Shown: positions 26,264 through 38,655 of the stretch, in pieces
Layout: each line of letters starts with the position of its first letter
How positions within the stretch are numbered: the first letter of the stretch is position 1
NCBI GenBank assembly: GCA_002104945.1
Contig: MCFH01000028.1
Span: 248,001 to 312,000, forward strand
Reading direction: 5' to 3'
Length of the DNA: 64,000 nt
Source of the DNA: Piromyces finnis
Taxonomy: Eukaryota; Neocallimastigomycota; Neocallimastigomycetes; Neocallimastigales; Neocallimastigaceae
Translations under genes and position numbers: made by a program
The notes under the pieces: model-generated
The model's database searches: none
The model's input: only the letters and a program-made list of their open reading frames with translations
Told to the model about the DNA's origin: nothing

Positions 26264-26923
26264 TTAAAAAAGAAATTTAATAATAAAAAAAAAAAATAAA
26301 AAAATCTTTTTTATTTACAATCCTTCAATAATAGTTTATTGAGAAATAGATAATCAATCATATAAAAGTAAAACTTTTACTTGAAATATATAGAATTAAA
26401 AGAAATAAAATAAATAAATAAAAAAAAAAGTTATTTAATAAAAAAAAAGATTTAAAAGAAAAGCCCCATATTTAATATAGCTTTCTGTAATAAAAATAAA
26501 AATATTTATTGAGGATATTTATAAAACTATATTTAAATATAAACAAAAAGTATAAAAGTTTAGTTTTTTTTTTTTTAAAAAAAAAAAAAAAAGAAAACAT
26601 ATAATATATATATATTATAATTATTAAATAGATAAATTTTTAATTTTCTTTTCGTTTCATTGTGAAAAAAAAAAAAAAAAGATCAAGGGTAAAAAAGAAT
26701 AATAAAATTTATATTTTTTTAATATTTATTTACAACCAGTTTTCAAACATTTTAATAGAATGAATTATTAAACTTTAAATACAAATAGTGTCTTATTATT
26801 TTCTTTTTGTTTTAAAATCTACCTATTTAATTTTTTTTATAATAGTAAAAATATATATAAATAATAGATTAATATTTAATTTATTTTTATTATAATATAA
26901 ATTCATTTTATTATTTTTATGCA
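25654..26923. other. A/T-rich spacer
   Basis: About 1.27 kb between the start of the RSPH14-like gene and the stop of the Met-Asn repeat gene, both on the minus strand. It holds only A/T sequence and homopolymers. Confidence 0.6.
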
Positions 26924-29069
26924 TTAAATGTATTTACCATTTCCATGCATCATGTTGTTATTATTATTGGAATTAGGATTATTCATGTTGTTATTAAAGT
27001 TATTGGGATTTGGATGACCATTCATATTATTATTCATATTCATATTATTCATATTCATATTATTCATTTTCATGTTATTCATATTATGGTTATTATTATT
27101 TATATTCATGTTATTCATATTATGGTTATTATTATTTATATTCATATTATTCATGTTATGATTATTATTATTTATATTCATATTATTCATATTATGGTTA
27201 TTATTATTTATATTCATGTTGTTCATATTGTTATTATTATTACTGTTGTTATTGTTGTTATTGTTGTTGTTGTTGTTGTTGTTACCGTTCATAGGCATAT
27301 TATTTATAGGTATATTATTCATAGGCATATTATTCATATTACCATGGTTCATATTCATAGCATTCATATTATTACCATTCATATTCATGTTATTCATATT
27401 ACCATTATTTATGTTCATGTTATTCATACCACCATTCATATTTACATTATTCATATTGTTCATACCGTTCATATTGATGTTATTTATATTACCGTTATTC
27501 ATGTTCATATTATTCATATTATTACCGTTCATATTCATATTACCATTCATATTATTATTGTTGTTACTATTTATGTTCATATTATTCATATTGTTCATGT
27601 TATTCATGCCATTATTATTCATGTTGTTGTTCATATTATTCATATTCATATTATTTATGTTATTCATGTTATTCATACCATTATTATTATTCATATTATT
27701 ATTCATATGGTTCATATTATTCATGTTGTTCATGTTGTTCATATTATTCATATGACTCATATTATTTATATGATTCATATGATTCATGTTGTTCATATTA
27801 TTCATATTATTCATGTTATTCATATTGTTCATACTGTTCATATTATTCATATTGTTCATGTTGTTCATATTATTCATATTATTCATGTTATTCATGTTAT
27901 TCATATTGTTCATACTGTTCATATTATTCATGTTATTCATATTATTCATGCTATTCATGCTATTCATGTTATTCATATTATTCATATTATTCATATTGTT
28001 CATACTGTTCATGTTATTCATATTGTTCATGTTGTTCATGTTGTTCATGTTATTCATGTTGTTCATTCTATTTATATTATTCATATTATTCATATTATTA
28101 TCCATATTAATATTTTTACGATTCATTCCTGCTACATCCATATTTTTATTTAATTTTTGAATTTTATTTTTATAATCCATTTCGTTATTGGAGTTTTTAT
28201 CGTAGGGAGGATGAGGGTGAGGATGATTTTGAGTAGGTGTAAAAACAGGTCTTGCCGATTTAGTAAAGAAAAAGTTGTTATTTGATGAACTAGATGATGT
28301 ATCATTTGACTGAGAGATACTTCTTCTTCTATTTAGAGGCTGATTTCCGTTCATATTTTGACGATATGGTGGTGGTTGGGATTGTGGTTGGGGTTGTATT
28401 GGTGTTAATTTAGCAGATTGAATAGGTGTTTGGGGTTGTGACATATATCCTTGAGGTTTAATATTAATATTTATGTTGTTATTATTACCATTACTATTAT
28501 TTGCATTATGAGGTTTATCTATAAGGAAAAAGGAGAAAGAAACACGAATTTTATATATTTCAATGATTATATAAAACAACAATAGTAATAATAGCAAAAT
28601 GAGATAAATGTTAATAATAATATTAATAAACATATAAAATAATATAAAGAAAAATATAAGATGAAATATATCGTGATAAGTAATATCTAAAATGAATATA
28701 TTATTATTATATGTATATATTCATTTAAAAGTGATAATAGTATTTTGCATTTCACCTACATTCGTGATTAATATTTTTGTTCATCATAGGGATATTTTGA
28801 TTAGAGGATGGACTACTTTTAATATTTTGTCTTTTACCATTATTATTATTATTATTATTGTTGTTGTTGTTGTTGTTGTTGTTACTATAAAATAAGAATG
28901 TTAGATAATTTTCAATGTAATTCATTTCTCTTATAGTTTTATAGTAGTATTCAAATTCATTTTTACTAATTGCCTGGTTTAAAGAACTTTCATTGTAATT
29001 TAATTCTCTTTTAGTTTTATAGTAGTATTCAAATTCATTTTTACTAATTGCCAGGTTTAAAGAACTCAT
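26924..29069 (-). CDS. Met-Asn repeat, prion-like low-complexity protein, 634 aa
   Basis: Two exons, 28760-29069 and 26924-28518, joined in phase 1 with a GTAGGT donor and a TATAG acceptor. Exon 1 encodes two tandem 26-residue units ([20 protein letters not shown] type) and a 15-Asn run. Exon 2 starts with a Pro/Gln/Ser-rich stretch (about residues 105-225). It then becomes an array of MNN, MNNMNS and MNMNGN triplets covering about residues 235-625. No known domain, signal peptide or membrane segment is present. The composition resembles Asn-rich prion-like regions that drive assembly of ribonucleoprotein condensates; that role is inference. The hydrophobic start visible if exon 2 is read alone is intron sequence, not a transmembrane segment. 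Confidence 0.75.
28911..29066 (-). repeat. Two 78-bp tandem units in exon 1
   Basis: A near-perfect in-frame duplication right after the start codon of the Met-Asn repeat gene. Each unit encodes 26 residues beginning SSLN and containing [12 protein letters not shown]. The few differences suggest a fairly recent duplication. Confidence 0.9.
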
Positions 29070-29131
29070 GATGAATGTTTTTTTAGTTTTTAGGATAAAA
29101 AGGTGTAGGTATTATACAAAAGAATGTAATG

Positions 29132-29165
<34 letters not shown>

Positions 29166-32100
29166 GATAGATCTATTAAAATATTAATAAAATTAAATAA
29201 TTAATAATCTATTATATGAATAAAATTAAATAAATAATAATATATTTAATTTTTCTTTTCTTTTTCATATTATTCGTGTTTTACATATATATAATTTTCT
29301 TTAGTAATTTATCATCAAGATTATTTCTTGAAAGTAATAAATTGTAGAATATTTCTTTTTTATGGTTTCTTTTAAAATTAATATTAGATATTTATTAAAG
29401 TTTTTATTATATACAATCAATTTTAATGGAAACTATTTTTATGTCATTTTTATTGATTAAAGGTTTAAAAATGTTTTATATTTTCTATCTTTTTATTTTT
29501 TTTCAAATTCAACTCTATTTTAAAAAATTAATTATAATTCAAAATAAAAAATAAAAACCTCTTTTTAAACTATTTCTCTTTTTCTCTTTTGATAAACAGT
29601 TTTAACTTTTTTAAGAAAAAAAAGAATAATTTTATTATAGATAGTTTTATTAAAAAAAAAAAAAAAAAAGTTAATTTTTTTTATGAAAAAAAAAATAATT
29701 TTAATATCAAATTTTATATTAAATTAATATATAGATTATCTTTGTAATATTTAATATTATTTAAAAAATAAACTTAAAACAATATAAAATTAAAATTTAA
29801 TACATTTCTAATTTAATTATTTATTAAATTAAAAAATGAACAGTATATATTAAAATATAATGTAATATATGAAATTAAAAAGTTTATAAATCATCTTTTT
29901 TAATATAGAATTAATTCAAGTAAAAAAAAGTTAATATATTATTAATTAAAGAATAATTCTGTTTTTTTATATTCTATAATTTAATATAAATAAATATAAT
30001 TTTATATATTTACAATAGTGATTTTATTAATGTATACATGTTTATAATATATATAATATATTAACAATATATTATGATTTAATAATAATTAAAATTTTAA
30101 TTAAAATATTAATTTATGTAAAGGAAAAAGAGAAAAAAAACATTTCCTAAGTTAAAAAAGCATTCACCACCTTTAAATAATATTTAAGCAATATATAAAC
30201 TAGGTATAAAGTAATATTTTTTTTTTAGAAAATATGAATAAAAAAACCTTTTTTAGATTTAACCTATTATTTAATAATTTAAAAGGAGATATACCTCATA
30301 TGCAATAATTTTTATTAAAAAAAAAAAGTAATGGTGTTCATTAAGGCATCATTTTTTTTTCTCTCTTTCCAATATAAATAATTTTTTTTGTATTTTTTTT
30401 GTTAAATTATTTATTATTTAATTTATTATTAATTTATTATTTGCTATTATTTATTATGATAAAACTTATTTATTAAGATTACTCTATTTTAAATTTATTA
30501 ATATATATTATATATATTAATACATATAATATTAACAAAAGAAAAAAGTCTGTTTTCCATCATTTTACTATATAAAAAAATTTAAAATATTCCTAATATC
30601 CTTTTCAATTGGAAGATTAATAATCATTATCATAATAAACAAGGTTTATTTATAAAAATTTAATATAAAATAAATTATTTAATGTATTTTAATATAAAAA
30701 AAATTATATAAAATATATTAAATTATATAAACAATAGAATAGGAATATATGAATGATAAAAATTCATCCTCTATCATTATGATTGTGTATGTCTTTACCT
30801 ATGAAAGACTTGAACAAGAGGATATTAGTCAAGAAGAATAAAAATAAATTATATTTTTTAGCTATCAACGGTTTTCAAAGAATTGACATTTTATTTCAAT
30901 AGATGAAGTAAAAAATTATTTAACTGAATGGTATGAATGATCCTAAAAAGATATTTTTTTTAAAAAGATTTGCAATTTATTTCAATGAGATAGAGCCAAC
31001 CAACCTATGATAAAATGATTTGTTAATACTTTTTACTACAATAAATATATATATATGCATTATTATGCATTATTATCATTTATCCATCTATTTATTCATT
31101 TATTTATTATTTAATTAATAAACCTTTCATTCATTCATTTAATAAACCTTTTTTTTCATTTATTTATTCATTCATTCACTATTAGCATTCATTCATTTAG
31201 TCATTTCTTCCTATTCTATTATAAAAAAATGTATATATTTTACTTGCCGTTCTTACACCTTTACACTTTTTATTTGATAGGTGAAAAATGTTTCATTTTA
31301 AAATTTTGGTATTTTCTTTACTCATCCTTTTTAATTTATTGATTTTATTCTCATTGGAATTTAGGAAAATATTTTATTATAAATTAAGGTTATTTATTAA
31401 AACTTTAATTTATTCATTAATATAAAAGTCATCGCTTAACATTATCCTTTATATATTAATTTTACTTTTTTAATATAATACTATATTAAATTTTGGTGTT
31501 TTTTTTTTCACTATTTAATTTAAAAAACGCCAATTTAATATTGATTAAAGTTATTTATCTATAAATTATAGTTAGTTATTCATTAACTTTTTTATAAAAA
31601 AAAATAATCCTTTACATTAAAATTATCCCTTTACTCTTTTATGAAATCTAATTTTAATAGAGTTTACGTTTTTATTATTATGGAAAAGTACTAATAGAAA
31701 TAGTATTTAATAGCATTTACATTTATATTTCATACTATTTTATAATACCTACTTGTTTATATTTTCATGAGAATATAAAAAGAAAACCCCCGTTTTAAAA
31801 ATTTAATAGTTTTAAATACCTATGATCAGAAATTTGAGAATGAACTCTATTCCTATTTAATTTTTTATTTTATATTTTATAATAATTATTTTAATTTATT
31901 ATTCTCATATTAACTGTATCAGAACTCTATTTGAATGATTTTCAAGGCAAAAAAATAAAACTATACAGAAATTCATCCAACCTTTTTTTTTTTAAAAAAA
32001 TAAAAATTTCTACAATTTTTAATATAGATAGGAAATAAATTTTATTAGTCTTGTTATATTCTGATGGATGGTAACTATTATACAAAATTACTTTGAATGC

Positions 32101-32949
32101 TTTTTCCATTATTTCTATCATCCTAATTCAATCTTATAAATTATAATTAATATTGTTTTAATATTAAATTATTCACAAAAAATAATATTTTTTGGAGATT
32201 ATTGGTTTTATAGAAGAAAAAAAATTTTTTTTCAAAAAGGTAAATCATTCATTTAATTCAAAATTTATTTATAATATATTTATAATATATAATTTAATTT
32301 ATTTTATTTTATTTAAAAGTCAACAATGAATAAATTTAATTTTTAATATAAAAATTTTATTGGTTAAAAAAAAATAATATATAAAAAATGATAACACAAA
32401 ATTTAATAAAAAATTTAATTTTTTTTTAAATGAGAATTTAAAGATATTTAAAGATAATAAATTAAGGAAAATTAGTATATAGCATGATATAGCATGAAAA
32501 TATTACAGAAAGTAAATTAGAACTAATTTATTAGTAAATGATGTCCTATTATAGTCTATTTTAGTAATAATATATTTGCAAAAAATACCAAAGTCATTAA
32601 AAGTAGATGTTTTAATTATTCTATTAATTAGTGATTGTACTAATACAATAGACATTTTTAATAAGAATTTTATTATTGATAGTATTGAACTATTCATTTT
32701 TATATTGTCATGAATAATTCTAAATTTTAATAATAAATAAGGTTTGTCCTTCGTTTTATTCCAAATTAATATCATAATAATTTAAATTTAATTTATATTA
32801 CAAATTAAATATTATATTATTTTTTTAATTTATGATATTCTATTCAATTTAATATTTATTAAAATTTTTAATCTATGGTGTATACTGTAATATATACAAT
32901 ACTATATAGAATAATATATTATACCATTTTTTATAAGACCACTTTTTCG

Positions 32950-33070
32950 AAATTTTTCTGGCTAGAATTCTGCCAGAGGAAAAATTTCTTCTGGCCAGAA
33001 AGTCTGGCTAAAATCGCCCAAAATCTAAGATTTATACTAAATCATCCCTATGAAAAATGTGACCACTCAA
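32950..33070. repeat. Dispersed repeat, copy 1
   Basis: The segment with TTTCTTCTGGCCAGAAAG, CTGGCTAAAATCG and TTTATACTAAATC matches, with substitutions, the segment at about 35335-35405. It is less AT-rich than its surroundings. It looks like a decayed dispersed element; the class is unknown. Confidence 0.5.
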
Positions 33071-34494
33071 ATTTTTTTGAGTGGAAGCAAAAAAAAACCT
33101 ACCAAAAAAGAATATTTAGGCACTCCAAGTGGTAAAAAAAATAAACTTTAAAGGGTCTCTTTTTTTTTTTTACTATGTAGATTTGTTAAAAAGAAGAAGA
33201 AGAAGAAGAAAAAATAGTGAAATTTAGATAAAAAAAAAATAAAATTAAAATAAAGAAAAAATAATCAAATTAAGAGGAATGATAGTTGGAATATTCTTTC
33301 TTTTTCATAGAAGATAAAGTATATAATATATATAATATATAATGAAAATAAATAAAAACATAAAACATTATATTTCTAATGTTTATATCATTTCATAATG
33401 ATAATAGATATCATTTTAATTCTTTTTGTAAAATAAAATAATCACATTTATTATAAATTATATTATTTTCATGGGAATATAATTTTAAATTTTATCTTTG
33501 TATTTTCATTCTGTTAATTTTTTAAAAATAATTATAATATTCTATTTATTTATTGGTTTATTCATTAATATGGAAAAAAAAAATAAAGATTTATTTGAAT
33601 TAGTAATGATAAAATGACAGTAGATAAATAAGAAGATAGTGATAAATAATGCAAAAAAAAAAAAGCATTTTATTATTAGTAACTAAAAATAACTTTTTAG
33701 GAAAACTATAAAAATATATTAAAAGAATATATAAACATGTAATTTTATAAATTATATATAATATGTATGTGAAAATATGTATGAGATATAAAGTTTATAA
33801 GACTATAGAATACATGATATAGATATTATTTTAAATTGAATAATAAGAAATAAAACTTTTGAAATACTTTTATAAAGTTGTTATACCTAAAGAAATAAAA
33901 AAAAAATGTTTTTTAAATAAGAAATATAATAAAGTATAAATATTTTTTTAAACTAAATAAACTTGAAATTTTATTAGTATGATTTGTTTCTTTTTTACTC
34001 TAAACCTACATCATATTTTTATATTTTTTTCTTTTCTTCTTTTCATAAAATCATCTTCCCTTTACTTTTTTTTATTTAATATTAAAAAAGGTATAAAAAA
34101 ATTTAGAATATTCTAAATTATTTCTATATTAATCTTATTTTTTATAATAAATTTTTATTTATTTTCTATTTACTATAAAAATATAAAAATTGGATAGAAT
34201 TTGAACGCAATATAAAGAAGAAACAAAGCAAAAGAAAGCAAACTTTTTATTTATTCTCTTTTAAAACAATATTTAAAAAGTACATATATAGTATATATAT
34301 TTTATAATACATGAATATTATACTTTTTTCAAGTGTTTATGGCATCTTTTTTTTTTTTACCATAAACTTATTCAAACAATAAATAGTTTATTATTGTTTC
34401 TGATTTTTTTTTTAACTAAAGAAAAAGAAATAGAAATAAAAATAAAAATAAAATAGTTTGAATATTAGTTTTAATTTTCTTTTTTCCTTTTAAC

Positions 34495-34529
<35 letters not shown>

Positions 34530-35309
34530 GAATTGAATTTATTTTGATTATTAAATAAAATATTTTCAAAAATTATTAAAGGATAATAATTTAATATATC
34601 ATACCTCTATACCTAATATAAGTTAACTTTTGATAACTTAACATCATAATATTAAAAATTAGTCTAATAAATATTAAAAAAAAATATTCTATTTTATTTT
34701 CTCAATTTATTATGAACAAACTAAAAAAAAAAAAAAAAAAAAAAAACATTATTATTACTATATAATGAGTGAATATTTTAATAGAATGAGATTATTAAGT
34801 AGTATTATTATTATTATTTGACTAGTCTATTTCTCAAAATTTGTCAACTATTTATTTTGTATAATTACTTTTAGACTTTTAAAAAAAAAACGTTCATTTA
34901 ATAGTAATAATACCTAATATCTTAAAACAGCACCTACATTTAAAGAGTAAATATTAGATCTTCTTAACATTGAAAACATTTTGTAGATGTTTATAAAAAT
35001 TTATTAAAAATAATAATACTTTTTTATTTATTACTAAGATATTGTAGAATAAAGTATTTTACGAAAAATATATATATATATATATTTATATAAATACTTT
35101 TATTTTTTTTAAAAAAAAGAAAAATACTTTCTTTACTGATAAAGAATTATTTAAGAAATATATTTTTCTAGAGTTTTTTTTTTTAAAAAATATATATACT
35201 TATAATCAAAAAATATAAATAAAAATATTTCAACTAAAAGATTTGAAAAGTTTTATTTGAATCAAAAGATGGTTTCTTAACCTGCATATTTCATTTAAAA
35301 AGAAAATTT

Positions 35310-35410
35310 GTAAATTCTTAGCTAAAAGTCTGATAAGGTCGAATTTCTTCTGGCTAAAAAATCTGGCTAAAATCGTCAAAAAATATAGGATAAATACTAA
35401 TTCAAGTAAA
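35310..35410. repeat. Dispersed repeat, copy 2
   Basis: A diverged copy of the 32950-33070 segment in the same orientation, sharing TTTCTTCTGGC, the core CTGGCTAAAATCG and a following ATAAATACTAA-type stretch. Confidence 0.5.
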
Positions 35411-35974
35411 AAGTTATTTGAATCAAATGCATGGCTCTTTAAAAAAAAAGGTCACTTTCTTTACAAGTTTATTCGATTTTGATGAAATGAATCCAGCACC
35501 TATTTATATTAGTTTTTAAAATAAAATAAAAGAAAAAAAAAGCAAGAGGGAATATTTCTATTTAAGTAATGATATGATTTTTATAAATAAATAAAGATCA
35601 AAATCAGAAAGAAAAAAAAAAAAAAAACAAGAAAAAGAAAATTAATAATACTTTGTTCAAATATATGTAGAAATAAACTAATAATAATCTTTATAAATAG
35701 TAATTACAGAATTATTATTATGTAATATTAATATAAAAGATAGTAACAATACATTTATACCTATTATATATATATATATTTTTTTTTTCTTTAGATTGAT
35801 CTAGTTTATTCAATAAATAATCCTAATAAAATGGTATTCAACTATCACAACTTTATTATATTTTTTATTTTTAAATATAATAAATATATATTTAAAAATA
35901 AAAAATATGATAATTATTTCATAGAATAGAACTTTATTGATGATTAAAAAAAAAAATTTTAAAAAATGGAAAAG

Positions 35975-36680
35975 AATGATGAAACAAGGCTAAGATGTAT
36001 AATAAAAATATATATAATATATATAAGGTACCATTTTATCATTTTTCTTGGACATTATATGCTGGTAAACCACAATAGATCAAAAATTGTAGTATGTTCT
36101 TAGTTAAGAATCTCACCTAATAAACCATTAATTTGGATTGCTCTTCCCAAGAATACATAAAACAATCGAAAAATTGAATTTTTATGAAATTCCTTCCTTT
36201 AATAATAAAACATAGAAAGCAGAGTTAAGATATATAATAAAAATATATAAGGTACCCTTTTATTGTTTATTATGGTAAACTTACGATGAATTATTACTAT
36301 GAACGATGAATCATAGGCTAAGGTACAACTTTAATTTATAACCTTGGGTGGACCGATAAAAGTTTTTTTTTTTTTTTTAAAACACATATATATTCTTAAT
36401 TTTGATAAATTATTAATTTAATTAAATTGTCCAAGTTCGAAATATTTATTAAATATAGATATAATTAGTGTAATATTTATATTGATCTCAAGAATATATA
36501 ATACAAATGAAAATCAAGCTTTTATGAATTACTGGGAAAAAAAATAATGAATAAAAAATAAGGCGAAGTCGTACAATAAAAAAGTATATAGTAGAGTATT
36601 CCTTCCTTATTGTTTACCTTGATCATCATATAAGTATAGATAAGCAATTCAAAAAAAAAAAAAAAAACTAATTCACCTAT
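35975..36680. repeat. Three degenerate ~230-340-bp repeat copies
   Basis: Three diverged copies start near 35983, 36215 and 36560. Each has a (G)C(G/A)AAGNTGTA-like start, then AATAAAAATATATA, GGTACC(A/C)TTTTAT in copies 1 and 2, and a TTTA..TGGTAAAC-like tail. The intervening sequence also repeats (CCAAGAATACATAA-like and GAATTTTTATGAAATT-like motifs). This suggests an old, mutated tandem or nested element. Confidence 0.5.
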
Positions 36681-37689
36681 TTTGTGAACTTTAATTAAAG
36701 ATTTTTAATAAAAATGATAATTTTTTTTATTGTAATTTTAAGTAAGCCATCATAGCATATTTCAATCAACCTTATTAAATTCATAAGAATTTTATCAAAA
36801 GTTTAGATGTAAATTAAGGATTAAAATATTTTCAATGATAAAGAACGGTTATTCATAAAATAAAAAAATAAAAAAGAATAAATAAAATTCTTAAATTGAA
36901 TTGCTTTTAAATATATATATTTATTATGCTAAATATTTTATAGTTTATCCTTTAACTTTTTTAATTCTTTGTATTAAACTAGTACTTTTTTTTTTCAACA
37001 TTGCTATTAAATATTATTTATTTTTTTTTTAAAAAATAGAATAGTAGTAATAAAATAATCTTTTTTTAACTATGATTATTTTATAAAAAGTATTTTTTTA
37101 TTTTATAATTTAACTCATTTTCCAATTGACATCACCTATTACCACCATCATCAAATAATAAAATAATTTCCTTAGGGGTTAGTTCAAGGGTTTTTTTTTT
37201 ATATTAGAAAATCTATTTTTAATAAAGTTTAATTTTTTTAATTTTTCACTATAAAATTATAAAATGTTTTTTTTTAAACTTGAAAAAAATTATATAAAAC
37301 TATACATATAAAAAATAGTAAAAAATTGTTATTTTTTATCTTTCTTTTTTAAAAAAAATTAGTATTTTAAAATTATAAAAATAACAAATTCGATTTTTTT
37401 TTTTTTTAAAAAAAAAAAGAAATTTAAAAATGTAGTATTATTATATATTTTTTTTCTTGTAGTGGAGGATTAATTTTAAAATCTTTTTCTAACCTTTTTT
37501 TCAATATTTATTCTTTATTTTTTTTATAGTTTCAATACAACAATAACAATAAAAAAATCTTTGTTAAACAAATAAAAAAAAACGAATAAAAAGAAGTTGG
37601 TTCTATTCTCCTTTTCCTCTTTTTATTATGTATTTTTGAAAATTCCAAAATAAATTATTCAAATTTTTATAAGGAATATTCAAATTTGA

Positions 37690-38321
37690 TGATAACGGAT
37701 TGGTAGTTATATTACAACTTTTTAAACTACTTATTCGTTACCTTATATTGTTTTATCTCGACAGCTATTGTACGAGCTTTAACAATATCTACTTGTTTTA
37801 TTATTTATTTTAATTTATTTTATAATATTTTATAATATTTATAGTTTTATTATTTAATAATATTTATATAGAATAATAACACCAGATTTATTCTATAAAA
37901 TATTATTTATTATTAACACAATAATTACAAACTAGACAAGTTTAATTTCGTTTTTATATTTTCTTTTATTTATTGTTTTTATACTCTTTTTTAACAATAA
38001 TTTTTATTATATAAAAACTTATTTTTGTCTTTTAATTATTATTATGTATTATTTAACTAACTATATTAACTATTATTAAAAATTCAACTTCTTATTAATA
38101 TGTTAAGTCTTCCCATTTTCTACTAAAAATTATTATTATTCTTTATATTAAAAATTATTTTTATAATTTAACCCAATCAAATATATAAATTTATAAAATA
38201 TTTGATTTTATGTAAATTATATTTTTATGCTAAACTATATAAAATTATTTAATAATTATTTTTATAATAAAACGTTCTACAAATATCAAATTTATAATAT
38301 ATTTATAATTATTATTTATCA
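37690..38321 (-). repeat. 3' LTR of element A (632 bp)
   Basis: The same length and sequence as 49103-49734 by direct reading, with terminal inverted TGATAA/TTATCA. It is followed on its internal side by the polypurine tract and preceded by the TTGA target duplication. Confidence 0.97.
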
Positions 38322-38336
38322 AGATTTCCTCCCCTA
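38322..38336 (-). other. Polypurine tract of element A
   Basis: Read on the minus strand this is AGGGGAGGAAATCT, directly abutting the 3' LTR. It is the expected plus-strand DNA primer site. Confidence 0.8.
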
Positions 38337-38655
38337 AGATACAACTTAGTGGTAGCTGATAAAAATATTCATAAATAATAATAAACATATGAATTTTTTG
38401 ATATTTTCATATTAAATATTTAAAAATTAAAATATTTTTTTTTTTTTTTTTTTTTTTATATATAAATTAAAAATAATATAAAATAAGGTTTATAAAAAAA
38501 ATGATGAAAAATTTAAAAATTTTTTATTAATAAAATTTTTTTTTCAAAAGGTAAAAAAAAATAAAAAAAAAATGAGACAAAATTCGTCTTCAGCATTTTA
38601 ATGTGTGTTTTTCTTGATTTTTTTTAATATAATGGTCGTTATTTTTTATATGTTT

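Larger units (their letters stand above)
29070..37689. other. 8.6 kb gene-free A/T spacer with decayed repeats
   Basis: No gene is supported. The sequence is A/T with homopolymers and short microsatellites (for example AAT at 34496-34525). Diverged repeats occur at 32950-33070 and 35310-35410 and in a degenerate array at about 35975-36680. Short open frames at 32503-32775 and 32875-33135 have no recognisable domain. Confidence 0.55.

Noticed and set aside
26945-28160. Long plus-strand frames of His/Ile or Phe/Leu codons
   Set aside because: Antisense shadows of the Met-Asn repeat array; the composition simply mirrors the real gene on the minus strand.
28519-28633. Hydrophobic N-terminus for the Met-Asn protein
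   Set aside because: This stretch is intron; the phase-matched junction 28760/28518 joins the repeat exon to the exon starting at 29069.
32503-33135. Two short frames (90 and 86 codons)
   Set aside because: No recognisable domain; the second overlaps a dispersed repeat and is probably chance.
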